Assembly (NCBI RefSeq): GCF_003318255.1
Contig: NZ_QOCF01000014.1
Span: forward strand, 124,001 to 188,000
Source of the DNA: Ruegeria sp. A3M17
GTDB taxonomy: Bacteria; Pseudomonadota; Alphaproteobacteria; Rhodobacterales; Rhodobacteraceae
Direction of reading: 5' to 3'
Length of the DNA stretch: 64,000 bases
The notes beneath the pieces are model-generated. The model was given only the letters and a program-made list of their open reading frames with translations. It had not been told where the DNA came from and searched no databases. Below, in pieces: positions 33,518-42,551 of the stretch; position 1 is the stretch's first letter, and each line of letters opens with the position of its first letter. The position numbers were made by a program, and so were the translations under genes.

Positions 33518-35199
33518 TGGGAAAGCTCCGGATAAACCCATAAGTCTGCCGTCTTGGCATTCAAGTCTTCGGGGTAGGGAGCGCCAGCATACATGCAGAT
33601 ACGTACCCAGCGGTCCGAGCGTGGGTCAAAATGCGTAGCACCGAAAAAGGACAGCTTGGCCCGGAGCATATCGATGGGCATGACGCCGGCGCTGATTGTG
33701 TTGTCGCGAAGCTCGCCATATGGCGCGACAAGGCCGATCTGCGCGCGCCGGATCGTGTGACGGTGTTCGGGATGGCGCAGAAGGAACTCGGCTATCGATC
33801 TGTCGTCCTGCCAATTCTCCAGGTCCGCATAGGCCAGCGCGGCGTCTCTGGCCGGGGCAAGGGGCTGTTCGTATTCGGCAATCGGTTCCTCGAACCGTTC
33901 ACCCAGCCGAGGTTCCAGTTTTTCTTCAGACACATACCAGGCGCGCGCGCAGTTTGCCTCTGCCGACCAATCCATATGCAGTGCCCAGCCAAAGCGGTCG
34001 TGGATTGCGGTACGGAGCTGATCGACGGTCATGCCCCCGTTGATAACCTGTACCTGTGCATTCCCGTCAGCCATACAGCCGGTCAGGCCGTCCACCAGAT
34101 CGCCATAAGGTTCCAGAACAAGTGAGGCGAGCAGTTCCTGCCCTTCTTCGCCAAGTGCGGTTTCGGACCATCGGATCAGTCTGTCCCACGGGTCGTCCTG
34201 CGTCAGGTCTTTCTGGTCCAGATAACTGGTAATTGCCGCAAGATCGGCATTCAGCGACGCAAGCTTTTCAATCTGGACCGGATGCTCTGATCGCCACCAC
34301 GACATCGACAGCTTGCTGCGATCAAAGATCTCCAGAAAGTGCCGGGCTTCATCCTCGGACGCGGATTGCAGGGACCTTACCCGCGCCAAAGCTTCTTCGC
34401 GCGCCATGATCCAGTTGTTGAACAGCACCGGGTGGTTCACGATGAACGGAGCCATGCCCAACCCGGTTGAGTTGCCTATACCCAGCCATTGCGCGATCTC
34501 GGGATCCAGATCCGCAGTTTGCACGCCGCCTTTGGTGCGAGCCATATGTTGCACCAGATCGCGGACAAAGGTTCGTGTCAGGTAGACCGACAGCATTTCC
34601 GCCTGAAACGGTGCGTTCAGTTCTGGTCGGTTCGCTATCTTCTCGCGATCCGCGGCGCCGAACTTGCCCGATCCATAAACGGCCGTCGTCCGCATCAGGT
34701 AACCGACTTTATGGATTTGCTCCAAGTCGGGCTGTTGTCCGACAGCCAACCTGTCGACCACGTGTTTCCACAAGCGTACGGACCGGTTGGCGCGGGACAG
34801 TGACAGCTCGCTTTCGCTTACGCGCCCTGCCTCTTGCAAAGGAACGTTTTGAGACAAGCGCTGAATGTCTTGCTCGGTCGGGATGCCATCAAACAGAGCG
34901 AAGGTAGCATCCCACGCTTCGGCAATAACCCGGTCCGATCGTTGCTCGGGCGACAGATCATGGGCAAACGCAACCAGCGAATACACACGCTCCGGACCCT
35001 GGGCAGTATAAACCGCGTAGCCGACACCGTTATCGTCGATTGCAAATATGGGGCGGGTAAAGGTCCAGTTCTCACGCACCAAGCGCCGGGTCAGTTGCCG
35101 CATGAAGCTGAGCCTGCACTGATGTAATGATCCCAGTCGTGACAGGCGCATGACCTGCTCGGGATCGCGTCGCGGGATATCAGTGCCGGTTTTGTTCAT
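33514..35199 (-). CDS. 561-aa protein of unknown family
   Basis: I do not recognise a family. No signal peptide, membrane segment, nucleotide P-loop or cysteine cluster is visible, so a soluble cytosolic protein is likely. The N-terminal region begins RLSRLGSLHQCRLSFMRQLTRR and contains a hydrophobic beta-rich part (VGYAVYTAQGPERVYSLVAF); the centre is helical and rich in Glu and Arg; the C-terminal 90 residues contain repeated Trp/Tyr and end WVYPELSQ. It overlaps both neighbours by four bases, showing it is an integral member of the operon with the M19-like and DUF3726 proteins. Confidence 0.75.
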   Translation of the reverse strand: MNKTGTDIPRRDPEQVMRLSRLGSLHQCRLSFMRQLTRRLVRENWTFTRPIFAIDDNGVGYAVYTAQGPERVYSLVAFAHDLSPEQRSDRVIAEAWDATFALFDGIPTEQDIQRLSQNVPLQEAGRVSESELSLSRANRSVRLWKHVVDRLAVGQQPDLEQIHKVGYLMRTTAVYGSGKFGAADREKIANRPELNAPFQAEMLSVYLTRTFVRDLVQHMARTKGGVQTADLDPEIAQWLGIGNSTGLGMAPFIVNHPVLFNNWIMAREEALARVRSLQSASEDEARHFLEIFDRSKLSMSWWRSEHPVQIEKLASLNADLAAITSYLDQKDLTQDDPWDRLIRWSETALGEEGQELLASLVLEPYGDLVDGLTGCMADGNAQVQVINGGMTVDQLRTAIHDRFGWALHMDWSAEANCARAWYVSEEKLEPRLGERFEEPIAEYEQPLAPARDAALAYADLENWQDDRSIAEFLLRHPEHRHTIRRAQIGLVAPYGELRDNTISAGVMPIDMLRAKLSFFGATHFDPRSDRWVRICMYAGAPYPEDLNAKTADLWVYPELSQ

Positions 35200-36173
35200 G
35201 CGGGTTGCGGTCCGAAGTTCTTATCGAAAAAGCGGTACCAGTTCCCGCCCATGATACCCGAGATTTCGTCGGCGTTCATGCCAACGCCGCGAAGCCCGGT
35301 TTCGATATTGCCGAAGTCGCGATTGTCCTCGAACCAGCTTGGCATCGGCGGGAAGCCGGGATTGCTGGCTGAACCTTCGCCATAGTCGATTTCCTTGGTC
35401 CAGCGACCAACGCGCATCCATTCGACGATGCTGTCGGGTTGATCCTGACACAGGTCAGTTCCAATCCCCAGATGTTGTGCACCGTATTTGTCGGCCGTAC
35501 GGGCGATCATCTCGCAAAAACTCTCCAGAGTGCAGTCGGATTTGTCTTTCAAATGATGAGGGTAGACCGAAAAGCCCAACATCCCACCGTTTTCCGTCAC
35601 CGCGCGGATCACCGTGTCGCGCTTGTTGCGCAGGGCCGGGGACCACTCGTGCGGATTGGCGTGGGTGATGGCGATGGGACGTTCGGACAGCTCGGCGGCC
35701 TCAATGGTCGAGCGATCCGCCGAATGGCTCATGTCGACGACAAGGCCTACGCGGTTCATCTCTTTGATGACCTGTTTGCCCATGCGCGTGATGCCGGTAT
35801 CTTCGGCCTCATAGCAACCGGTCGCCAGCAGCGACTGGTTGTTATAGGTCAGCTGCATGAACCGCGCGCCCAGATCGTGCAGAATTTCCACCAGCCCGAT
35901 ATCATCTTCGATGGGCGAGGGGTTCTGGAAGCCAAAGAACACAGCCGTCCGCCCGGTTTCCCGGGCGATGTCGATATCGCTGGCCCAGCGGCCCTTCATG
36001 ATCAGGTCGGGGTATTGCTCGAACCAGCGGTTCCACTTTTCAAAGTTCAGAACCGTTTCGCGGAAGTTCTCGTGGTACGATATGGTGACGTGGATTGCGT
36101 CCACGCCCCCTTCACGTAGCTGCCGAAAAATCTTCTCCGACCAGTTGGCGTATTGCAGCCCGTCGATGCGCAT
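35196..36173 (-). CDS. M19 dipeptidase-like protein lacking the N-terminal metal motif
   Basis: 325 aa, TIM-barrel M19 (renal dipeptidase) relative. Kept: VDMSHSADRST with H150, the THANPHEWSPALRNKRD block with H171, and GIGTDLCQDQ with D240. The family HxD that holds the first zinc is replaced: the equivalent segment reads IDGLQYAN. The bridging Glu of the FxxG-E-G strand appears as Gln in FFGFQNPSP (Q83). Thus at most one metal could bind as usual. It may be a hydrolase with altered chemistry or a non-hydrolytic barrel. No signal peptide, so probably cytosolic. Overlaps both operon neighbours. Confidence 0.8.
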   Translation of the reverse strand: MRIDGLQYANWSEKIFRQLREGGVDAIHVTISYHENFRETVLNFEKWNRWFEQYPDLIMKGRWASDIDIARETGRTAVFFGFQNPSPIEDDIGLVEILHDLGARFMQLTYNNQSLLATGCYEAEDTGITRMGKQVIKEMNRVGLVVDMSHSADRSTIEAAELSERPIAITHANPHEWSPALRNKRDTVIRAVTENGGMLGFSVYPHHLKDKSDCTLESFCEMIARTADKYGAQHLGIGTDLCQDQPDSIVEWMRVGRWTKEIDYGEGSASNPGFPPMPSWFEDNRDFGNIETGLRGVGMNADEISGIMGGNWYRFFDKNFGPQPA

Positions 36174-37636
36174 CAGACCGGCGTTCCCGCGCTGATGTAG
36201 GCGGTTTTAACGGTGGTGTAGAATTCAGCCGCTGCTTTGCCTTGCTCGCGTGGTCCGTAAGAACTGTCGCCGCGCCCGCCAAAGGGCACGTGATAGTCGG
36301 TGCCCGCGGTCGGCAGGTTCACCGTTACGACACCGGTGCGCGCATTGCGGCGGAAGTGGGTCGCACGGGCAAGGCTTTGCGTAACGATGCCTGATGTCAG
36401 GCCGAAATTGGTGTTGTTCACCACGCTCAGCGCTTCGTCATAGCTGCCGACCTTGATGACGCTGGTTAGCGGGGCGAACATTTCTTCGCGGTTGATCCGC
36501 ATATCGTTGTTGGTGTTCAGGAAAACACCGGGGGACATGTAGAACCCGTCATGCGGCATCTCAAGCCGCTGACCGCCACAGGCCAGTTCTGCGCCCTCAG
36601 ATTTGCCCAGATCGACATAGGCGAGGTTTTCGCCCAGCTGCTGTTCGCTGACGACCGGCCCCATCTGAACGCCTTCTTCCAGGGCGTGGCCAACCTTCAT
36701 CGCCTGAGCACCAGCCACAAGCTTTTCGACGAAAGCATCATGCACACCTGCATGAACGACCAGACGCGAGGACGCGGTACATTTCTGACCTGTTCCGCCA
36801 AAGGCTCCGCCCAGTGCCAGCGTCACCGCCAGATCCAGATCGGCGTCGTCCATAACGGCCAGCGCGTTTTTCGATCCCATCTCCATCTGAACTTTGGTCA
36901 GGTTCTGGATCGCAGCGGCGGCGATGCCTTTGCCAACCGGAACGGAACCGGTGAAGGAAATCGCGTTGACCTTGGGGCTTTCCACCAAACGCTGACCGAT
37001 CAAGCGGCCCGAACCCATCACAAGGCTGAACAGCCCTTTTGGAATGTCCTGCCGTTCGATGATCTCGGTCAGGGCTACGGCAGAAGCCGGCGTGATGTTG
37101 GCGGGTTTCCAGACAACTGCGTTGCCATAGCACAGCGCCGGAGCAATCTTCCACGACGCGGTTGCGGTCGGGAAGTTCCACGGGCTGATGATGGCAACCA
37201 CGCCCACGGCCTCGCGGCGTACGTCAATTTCAACACCGGGGCGGACGCTGTCGGCGTTCTCACCGATCTGGCGCAGGCATTCGGCTGCGTAATAGGTAAA
37301 GAACTGACCGGCGCGGTAAACCTCGCCCTTGCCTTCGGCCAGCGGCTTGCCTTCTTCGCGGGCCAGCAGGGTGCCCAGTTCTTCGGCGCGCAACATCAGC
37401 TCGTTGCCGATGTTCATCAGAACCGCTTGCTTGCGCTCGGGACCGTAGGCTTCCCATTCTGTCTGTGCAACACGCGCCTGATCCAAAGTGGCCTCAAGCT
37501 GATCCGCGCTGGCCTGTGCGAACATGCCAACCAGATCGCTCAGATCCGAAGGGTTGCGGTTTTCAATTTCGGTCTCGCCCGCCAGCCATTCGCCAGCAAT
37601 CAGGTTCAGTTTTGTCACGATGCGCCCCAGAGTCAT
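36173..37636 (-). CDS. Aldehyde dehydrogenase (first gene of the five-gene operon)
   Basis: 487 aa. NAD(P) site ISPWNFPTATASWKIAPALC, Rossmann loop SFTGSVPVGKGIA, general base in QMEMGSKNALAV, and the catalytic Cys in FGGTGQKCTASSRLVV. It belongs to the non-acylating family that oxidises semialdehydes to acids (2,5-dioxovalerate/succinate-semialdehyde-like). A GTG six codons in has a GGGG seven bases upstream and may be the true start. The stop base is shared with the M19-like gene start. Divergent from a LysR gene with a T-N11-A box between. Confidence 0.92.
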   Translation of the reverse strand: MTLGRIVTKLNLIAGEWLAGETEIENRNPSDLSDLVGMFAQASADQLEATLDQARVAQTEWEAYGPERKQAVLMNIGNELMLRAEELGTLLAREEGKPLAEGKGEVYRAGQFFTYYAAECLRQIGENADSVRPGVEIDVRREAVGVVAIISPWNFPTATASWKIAPALCYGNAVVWKPANITPASAVALTEIIERQDIPKGLFSLVMGSGRLIGQRLVESPKVNAISFTGSVPVGKGIAAAAIQNLTKVQMEMGSKNALAVMDDADLDLAVTLALGGAFGGTGQKCTASSRLVVHAGVHDAFVEKLVAGAQAMKVGHALEEGVQMGPVVSEQQLGENLAYVDLGKSEGAELACGGQRLEMPHDGFYMSPGVFLNTNNDMRINREEMFAPLTSVIKVGSYDEALSVVNNTNFGLTSGIVTQSLARATHFRRNARTGVVTVNLPTAGTDYHVPFGGRGDSSYGPREQGKAAAEFYTTVKTAYISAGTPV

Positions 37637-37684
37637 GAAAATTGGTCTGGCGCAGAATGGCTTTTTGGGTAGATATCAGTCAAA

Positions 37685-37699
37685 CTCAAATAAATTGAG
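37685..37699. promoter_or_regulatory. LysR-type regulator box (T-N11-A) upstream of the five-gene operon
   Basis: CTCAA-ATAAA-TTGAG: a perfect 5-bp inverted repeat with T-N11-A spacing, 48 bp from the aldehyde dehydrogenase start and 22 bp from the LysR start. The geometry is that of a recognition site for the adjacent divergent LysR protein. A second, weaker AAACTTC half-site follows it. Confidence 0.6.
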
Positions 37700-37721
37700 C
37701 AAACTTCAAAAAAGGTGAAGC

Positions 37722-38594
37722 TTGGCGATCAAGATCGAGACCTTGCGGTGTTTTTGCACGGTTGCCCAAACAGGCAACCTGATCGAGGCGGCCGACCGGT
37801 TGGGCCGAACTCAGTCGGCGGTCTCGATGACCCTCAAGCAGTTTGAGGATCATCTTGGCAAAAAGCTTTTTGAGGGAGAGCGCAAAAACCAGCTGTCCCC
37901 GTTGGGCATACAAGTCTTCGAAGTGGCATTGAAACAAGTCCGCCAGTTCGATCAGGCCGTCTTGGATATCATGGCCGCGGCGCAAGCAGAGCACGGGTTG
38001 CTGCGCATCGCATCCGTTCCATCGGTTGCAGCAATGTTTTTCCCTAAGGTTCTGGCTTACATCACACAGCGCTTTCCAGGCGTAAAAGTCGAACTGCGTG
38101 ACACGGATACTCAGCAGGTTTTGGACGCGCTGGTCGAAGGCAAAGCGGATATTGGTATCGCATCTGGTCAGCATGCGTTGAACGGGGTTCGGTCGATTCC
38201 GCTGTTCGAAGACAGGTTTGGGCTGGTTTGCGCCTCAGGTCACCGATTGATACGACAGCCAGCTTCGCCAACAATTGACGAAGTTCTGGCGCTCCCGTTT
38301 ATTCGAAACGCGTTGTGTGATCTGATTCAGTCACCAAAGTTCCGAGCGTCAGAAGCGCAGGCGGACGTTACTGTTCACAACACCCACTCCCTTATCACAA
38401 TGGTCAGGGCAGGGGATTGGGTGACCGTTTTGCCGCAATCAGTTGCCAATTTCATGCCCGAAGCGACGGCGTTTCGCGAGATCGTGGATTTGCCCGATCA
38501 GCGCCAAGTTTATCTCTATGTAAATGAACATGCGCGCTTCAAACATCTGACCGAAGAAGCGGTCGCTTACATTCTTGAACTGGGTACTGCTTGA
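37722..38594 (+). CDS. LysR-family regulator of the five-gene operon
   Basis: 290 aa from a TTG preceded by AGGTG. Helix-turn-helix in TLRCFCTVAQTGNLIEAADRL and GRTQSAVSMTLKQFEDHLG; effector domain from about residue 90 (GLLRIASVPSVAAMFFPKV). In typical LysR fashion it sits divergently next to its probable target with a symmetric box between. Inducer unknown; an aldehyde or amino-acid derivative used by the operon is likely. Confidence 0.9.
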   Translation: MAIKIETLRCFCTVAQTGNLIEAADRLGRTQSAVSMTLKQFEDHLGKKLFEGERKNQLSPLGIQVFEVALKQVRQFDQAVLDIMAAAQAEHGLLRIASVPSVAAMFFPKVLAYITQRFPGVKVELRDTDTQQVLDALVEGKADIGIASGQHALNGVRSIPLFEDRFGLVCASGHRLIRQPASPTIDEVLALPFIRNALCDLIQSPKFRASEAQADVTVHNTHSLITMVRAGDWVTVLPQSVANFMPEATAFREIVDLPDQRQVYLYVNEHARFKHLTEEAVAYILELGTA

Positions 38595-38620
38595 TAACGA
38601 AGCAGGAGTGTCTGACTGAT

Positions 38621-38637
38621 TTTCGACAAAGTCGAAA
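38621..38637. promoter_or_regulatory. Perfect palindrome upstream of the betaine-type ABC operon
   Basis: TTTCGAC-AAA-GTCGAAA, 7-bp perfect arms, about 210 bp before the ABC binding-protein start and just past the LysR stop. Variants of its GTCGAAAC edge recur as ATCGAAAC at 46179-46188 and 48770-48779, hinting at one regulator for the ABC, MttB/DMGDH and LysR genes. The 254-bp spacer otherwise shows nothing definite. Confidence 0.45.
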
Positions 38638-38848
38638 CATTTCTATGATAATATCGAATTCAGATGTTTGTAGGACGTAACACTTGATGGGTGGCGCGTC
38701 AGCATGTTTCAGTTTTTTTGCCGGGTCGGCACATAATGCGGCTGACCCAAAATGGGAAAGCTTCGGCTTTCCGACTTTGTTTGCAAGGTGCACCACGGCC
38801 CTCGGGTCCAGAAAAACAGCGCCACAGACGCCCAACATGGAGACACAA

Positions 38849-39799
38849 ATGAAAAAATTAGCCACGTTACTGGGAGGCGCATCCGCTGTGATCGCTGGAC
38901 CCGCCCTTGCTGCTGATATCGTGATCGGCGTGCCGAACTGGCCTTCGGTAAATGCGACGGCACATATTTTGAAGGTCGCGATCGAACAGAACCTCGGCCT
39001 TGAGGTTGAACTTCAGAATGGCACCAACCCGATTGTGTTCGAGGCGATGGACTCCGGTGCCATGCACGTACACCCCGAAGTTTGGATGCCCAACCAGCAA
39101 AACCTGCATGATACCTACGTAAAGGATAAGGGCACGGTTACGTTCAACGCAAATGGCGTCGAAGCCTTTCAGGGTATGTGCGTCGACAAGGCAACCGCCG
39201 AAGCACATGGCATTACGTCCATTGAAGACCTGACAAACCCCGACAATGCCGCGCTGTTTGACAGCAACGGTGATGGGCAGGGTGAGCTTTGGATTGGTGC
39301 GCCAGGATGGGCGTCGACCAATGTCGAAAAAATTCGGGCCAAATCCTATGGTTATGACCAGGTTTTTGAACTGACAGAAATTGACGAGACGGTGGCTTAC
39401 GCGAATCTCGACAATGCAATCAAGGCAGGCGAACCTTGGGTTGGGTTCTGCTACACGCCGCACTATGTGTTTGCCCTGCATGACATGCAGATTTTGGAAG
39501 AACCGGCGTACGACGCCGCCAAGTGGAAAGTGCTGCAGCCCACAGATGATCCCGACTGGCTGGAAAAATCCGAGGCCGGCGTTGCCTGGGATCTTGCCTT
39601 CCTGCATTTGCACTTCGCAAAGTCGCTTGAGGAAGAATATCCGGAAGTGGCGACCATGCTATCCAACATGAAACTGGATACGGATACGGTTTCGGCGATG
39701 ACCTTTGCGTTGGTGATCGAAGGCCAAGAACCTTTGGCCTATGCCGAGGAATGGGTCGGTGCGAACGAAGATGCCGTTCTGGGCTGGATGTCAAATTGA
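38849..39799 (+). CDS. Glycine betaine/quaternary-amine ABC transporter substrate-binding protein (ProX/OpuAC type)
   Basis: 316 aa. Signal peptide MKKLATLLGGASAVIAGPALA; ATG six bases after GGAG. Core: ADIVIGVPNWPSVNATAHILK, then LQNGTNPIVFEAMDSGAMHVHPEVWMPNQ, similar to the betaine-binding family, in which an aromatic box holds the quaternary ammonium. Several Trp and Tyr (GAPGWAST, WVGFCYTPHYVF) could form it. Substrates might include betaine, choline, carnitine, proline betaine or a guanidino compound, given the ureohydrolases downstream. Confidence 0.88.
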   Translation: MKKLATLLGGASAVIAGPALAADIVIGVPNWPSVNATAHILKVAIEQNLGLEVELQNGTNPIVFEAMDSGAMHVHPEVWMPNQQNLHDTYVKDKGTVTFNANGVEAFQGMCVDKATAEAHGITSIEDLTNPDNAALFDSNGDGQGELWIGAPGWASTNVEKIRAKSYGYDQVFELTEIDETVAYANLDNAIKAGEPWVGFCYTPHYVFALHDMQILEEPAYDAAKWKVLQPTDDPDWLEKSEAGVAWDLAFLHLHFAKSLEEEYPEVATMLSNMKLDTDTVSAMTFALVIEGQEPLAYAEEWVGANEDAVLGWMSN

Positions 39800-39827
39800 T
39801 TGACGCCCACCGGAATTGAAACTCTGG

Positions 39828-39860
39828 CAGGCCGTCGGGACAGCCCCGGCGGCCTGTTTT
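39828..39860 (+). terminator. Intercistronic hairpin after the ABC binding-protein gene
   Basis: A 12-bp stem (CAGGCCGTCGGG with CCCGGCGGCCTG, one G-U pair), 5-base loop, then TTTT. It lies inside an operon, so it probably acts as a partial terminator or 3' stabiliser, making the binding protein more abundant than the ATPase and permease. Confidence 0.75.
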
Positions 39861-39877
39861 GCACCAAAGGGACAAAA

Positions 39878-40915
39878 ATGACCGAAACAGTCGTTAAACT
39901 GACGGATGTCTGGAAAATCTTTGGCGCAAAAGCCGAAGAAGCCATGGAAGCCGTCCGGAATGAAGGCATCGGAAAGCCTGAAGTTCTGGAAAGATTCAAT
40001 TGTGTTGTTGGCGTGCAGGGCGCGTCCTTCGAAGTGCCAAGGGGCGAGATTTTCTGCATCATGGGCCTGTCAGGCTCTGGCAAATCTACTCTGGTACGAC
40101 ACGTCAATCGCCTGATCGAACCGACCGCCGGAAAGATCGAAATTCTGGGGCAGGATGTCTCCAAGATTTCCGAGGCCGAGCTGCGTCGCATTCGGGCCAT
40201 GCAAATTGGGATGGTGTTTCAGCACATGGCACTGATGCCACACCGATCGGTTCGCGATAACGTCGCCTACCCGCTGGAAATCCGCAAAGTCTCGAAATCG
40301 AAACGCTGGGCGGTTTCGGATCACGCATTAGGCTTGGTAGACCTGACAGGCTACGAAGACCGCCTGCCCAAAGAATTGTCGGGCGGCATGCAGCAACGTG
40401 TTGGGATTGCCCGCGCGCTGGCCTCGGACCCCGAGATTCTGTTGATGGATGAGCCGTTCTCGGCGCTGGATCCGTTGATCCGGTTGCAATTGCAGGATCA
40501 GTTCAAGGCGCTTGTAGCGCAGCTGCAAAAGACGACGCTGTTCATCACGCACGACCTGGACGAGGCCATCCGTATCGGGCACCGGATCGCCATCATGAAA
40601 GACGGCGTCATCGTTCAGATTGGCACGCCCGAAGATATCGTCATGAACCCGGCCGACGACTATGTGCGTGAGTTCGTGCAGGGCATTTCCAAGCTGAAAT
40701 TGGTCAAGGCGCATTCAATCATGGAGCCGATCGACAGCTATTCCGGCTCGACTGAGGGCGCACCACGCGCGGATGAAGGGGCGGATTTGGACCAGTTGAT
40801 CGACCTTGCCGTCAATACGGACCTGCCGGTCATCATTACCGATGCTGGCGCTGATGTAGGCGTGGTCACTAAACCGCGTTTGCTGCGCGGAATTCAGGGG
40901 GGCAAAAATGACTGA
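39878..40915 (+). CDS. ABC transporter ATP-binding protein (ProV/OpuAA type)
   Basis: 345 aa. Walker A GLSGSGKST, Q-loop FQHMALMPHRSV, signature LSGGMQQRVGIARAL, Walker B ILLMDEPFSALDP and H-loop ITHDLDEA. An extra N-terminal helix (KAEEAMEAVRNEGIGKPEVLER) is typical of the ProV group. The C-terminal part after residue 270 is short and does not form a full CBS pair, so osmotic sensing by CBS domains is doubtful; the system is more likely catabolic. Its end overlaps the permease gene by eight bases. Confidence 0.93.
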   Translation: MTETVVKLTDVWKIFGAKAEEAMEAVRNEGIGKPEVLERFNCVVGVQGASFEVPRGEIFCIMGLSGSGKSTLVRHVNRLIEPTAGKIEILGQDVSKISEAELRRIRAMQIGMVFQHMALMPHRSVRDNVAYPLEIRKVSKSKRWAVSDHALGLVDLTGYEDRLPKELSGGMQQRVGIARALASDPEILLMDEPFSALDPLIRLQLQDQFKALVAQLQKTTLFITHDLDEAIRIGHRIAIMKDGVIVQIGTPEDIVMNPADDYVREFVQGISKLKLVKAHSIMEPIDSYSGSTEGAPRADEGADLDQLIDLAVNTDLPVIITDAGADVGVVTKPRLLRGIQGGKND

Positions 40916-42497
40916 TGCAACCACGGAAGTAAAAGTCACGGCCGCCTCGGATATCGAAGTCGACCGTGAGGCGCTGGACCGCTCGATCCACGAATTTACC
41001 GGGCCAAACGGCGACTACTACGTCAACGCGTTTCACAAAATCCATGATGCGACCAGTGGCATTCCAAACACCTTCAACATCTGGGCGGCTGTTCTGGGGC
41101 CATTCTGGTCAGCCTCACGTGCGATTTGGGGGATGTTCTGGACTTTCCTGATCCTGGAAATCATCGCCTGGGTTCAGATCGGCCGCGGTGCCTGGGGCAA
41201 CCCCGGCGCTGATCTGGCTGAACGGGCTGAACGTCAGCAGACCCGCGCGAACGAGCTATTGGAACGTGCGACTGCGGCCACCGAAAAGGCGGACATTGAC
41301 CGGTTCAACAAACTGGCAGCGAATATCCAGAAGGCCGCAGATGCCAGTTTTGAGAAAGCGGCGTCGGCCCAGTCTGAGGCGTTTGGCATCATGGTTACAG
41401 GCCTGTTGATGTTGTTGGTATTCAAACTTGCGCAAGGTTTTTATGCGGACCGCGTGTACGAAAAGCAGTACTCGAATTGGCGGACAGATCCTGCCAGCAC
41501 CGAAAGCGGCCGCTCGACCCGCAACACTGTTCTGGGTGCTGTTTTGGTGGCCGCAATTGGTCCGCTGATCGTTTACAAATTCACCGTCAACGCCTCACTC
41601 CCATTGTTGGATGCATTCCCCGAGCAGGAAGTCTCCGCGATGATATTGGGCGAAGGCAACGGAACGTTGTTCTCAAATCTGGCAAGCTGGATGGAGGCGC
41701 AAATAGATGCAGCCGCCGCAGCCGGCGGGGATGTATTCGACGGTATCGTGGCGGGTGTGCGATCTGTTCTGGATGCGTTGACGGTGGCATTGATCGGTTC
41801 CCCGTGGCCGGTTGTGATGTTGGTGATCTGTGTGACCGCGTGGCGCGCGGCAGGGCCACGGGTGGCAATCTTCACCGCGTCTTCGTTGGCCTATATCGCG
41901 CTTCTGGGGTATTGGGATGTGGCGATGGAAACCGTGGCCTTGGTGGGCGCGGCCGTGCTGTTATGCGTGGTTTTTGGCATTCCGCTGGGCATCTGGTTCG
42001 GCAAATCCAAGCGCGCCTACCGGGCGGCCGAGCCGGTGTTGGACCTGATGCAGACATTGCCGGCGTTTGTCTACTTGATCCCAATCATCGCCTTCTTTGG
42101 CACCGGTAACCCGCCGGGCATTCTGGCGACGATCATCTTTGGCATGCCGCCGGTCATTCGTCTGACCGCGCTGGGGATGCGCGGGGTTCCGGAAAGCATC
42201 AAGGAGGCTGCGGTGGCCTTTGGCGCATCGAAATGGCAGTTGCTCAAGGATGTTGAGATCCCGCTTGCTCTGCCATCGATCATGACCGGCGTGAACCAGA
42301 CCATCCTGATGTGCTTGTCGATGGTGGTGATCATCTCGCTGATCGGCGGCGGAGGTCTGGGCAAGGAAATCCTTGAGGCGCTGCAATACGCTGCCAAAGG
42401 TCCGGGTCTGCTGGGTGGGTTTGCCATCCTGTTCCTGGCCATGGTCATGGACCGTATCGTGCAAGGCGCCTTCCGCCGAGAAGACGAAAAACTCTGA
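40908..42497 (+). CDS. ABC transporter permease (ProW/OpuAB type) with an N-terminal coiled-coil extension
   Basis: 529 aa, much longer than typical ProW (about 280-350). Residues 1-65 are soluble, a membrane segment follows (about 55-80), then a charged Ala/Glu/Arg-rich stretch (about 95-155) that looks like a coiled coil, and a second segment before residue 190. The permease proper fills the C-terminal half, with the EAA loop GMRGVPESIKEAAVAFGASKW and IPLALPSIMTG. The extension may contact the binding protein, another membrane protein, or sense osmotic state. The gene is followed by a terminator. Confidence 0.9.
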   Translation: MTDATTEVKVTAASDIEVDREALDRSIHEFTGPNGDYYVNAFHKIHDATSGIPNTFNIWAAVLGPFWSASRAIWGMFWTFLILEIIAWVQIGRGAWGNPGADLAERAERQQTRANELLERATAATEKADIDRFNKLAANIQKAADASFEKAASAQSEAFGIMVTGLLMLLVFKLAQGFYADRVYEKQYSNWRTDPASTESGRSTRNTVLGAVLVAAIGPLIVYKFTVNASLPLLDAFPEQEVSAMILGEGNGTLFSNLASWMEAQIDAAAAAGGDVFDGIVAGVRSVLDALTVALIGSPWPVVMLVICVTAWRAAGPRVAIFTASSLAYIALLGYWDVAMETVALVGAAVLLCVVFGIPLGIWFGKSKRAYRAAEPVLDLMQTLPAFVYLIPIIAFFGTGNPPGILATIIFGMPPVIRLTALGMRGVPESIKEAAVAFGASKWQLLKDVEIPLALPSIMTGVNQTILMCLSMVVIISLIGGGGLGKEILEALQYAAKGPGLLGGFAILFLAMVMDRIVQGAFRREDEKL

Positions 42498-42503
42498 ACG
42501 CAA

Positions 42504-42535
42504 ACGCCCCCGGTTCACACCGGGGGCGTTTTTCT
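42504..42535 (+). terminator. Intrinsic terminator of the ABC operon
   Basis: Perfect 10-bp GC-rich stem ACGCCCCCGG/CCGGGGGCGT, 6-base loop, followed by TTTTTC. It ends the ABC operon before the ureohydrolase gene, so that gene has its own promoter or depends on read-through. Confidence 0.9.
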
Positions 42536-42551
42536 TTCACCGGAGACGCAG

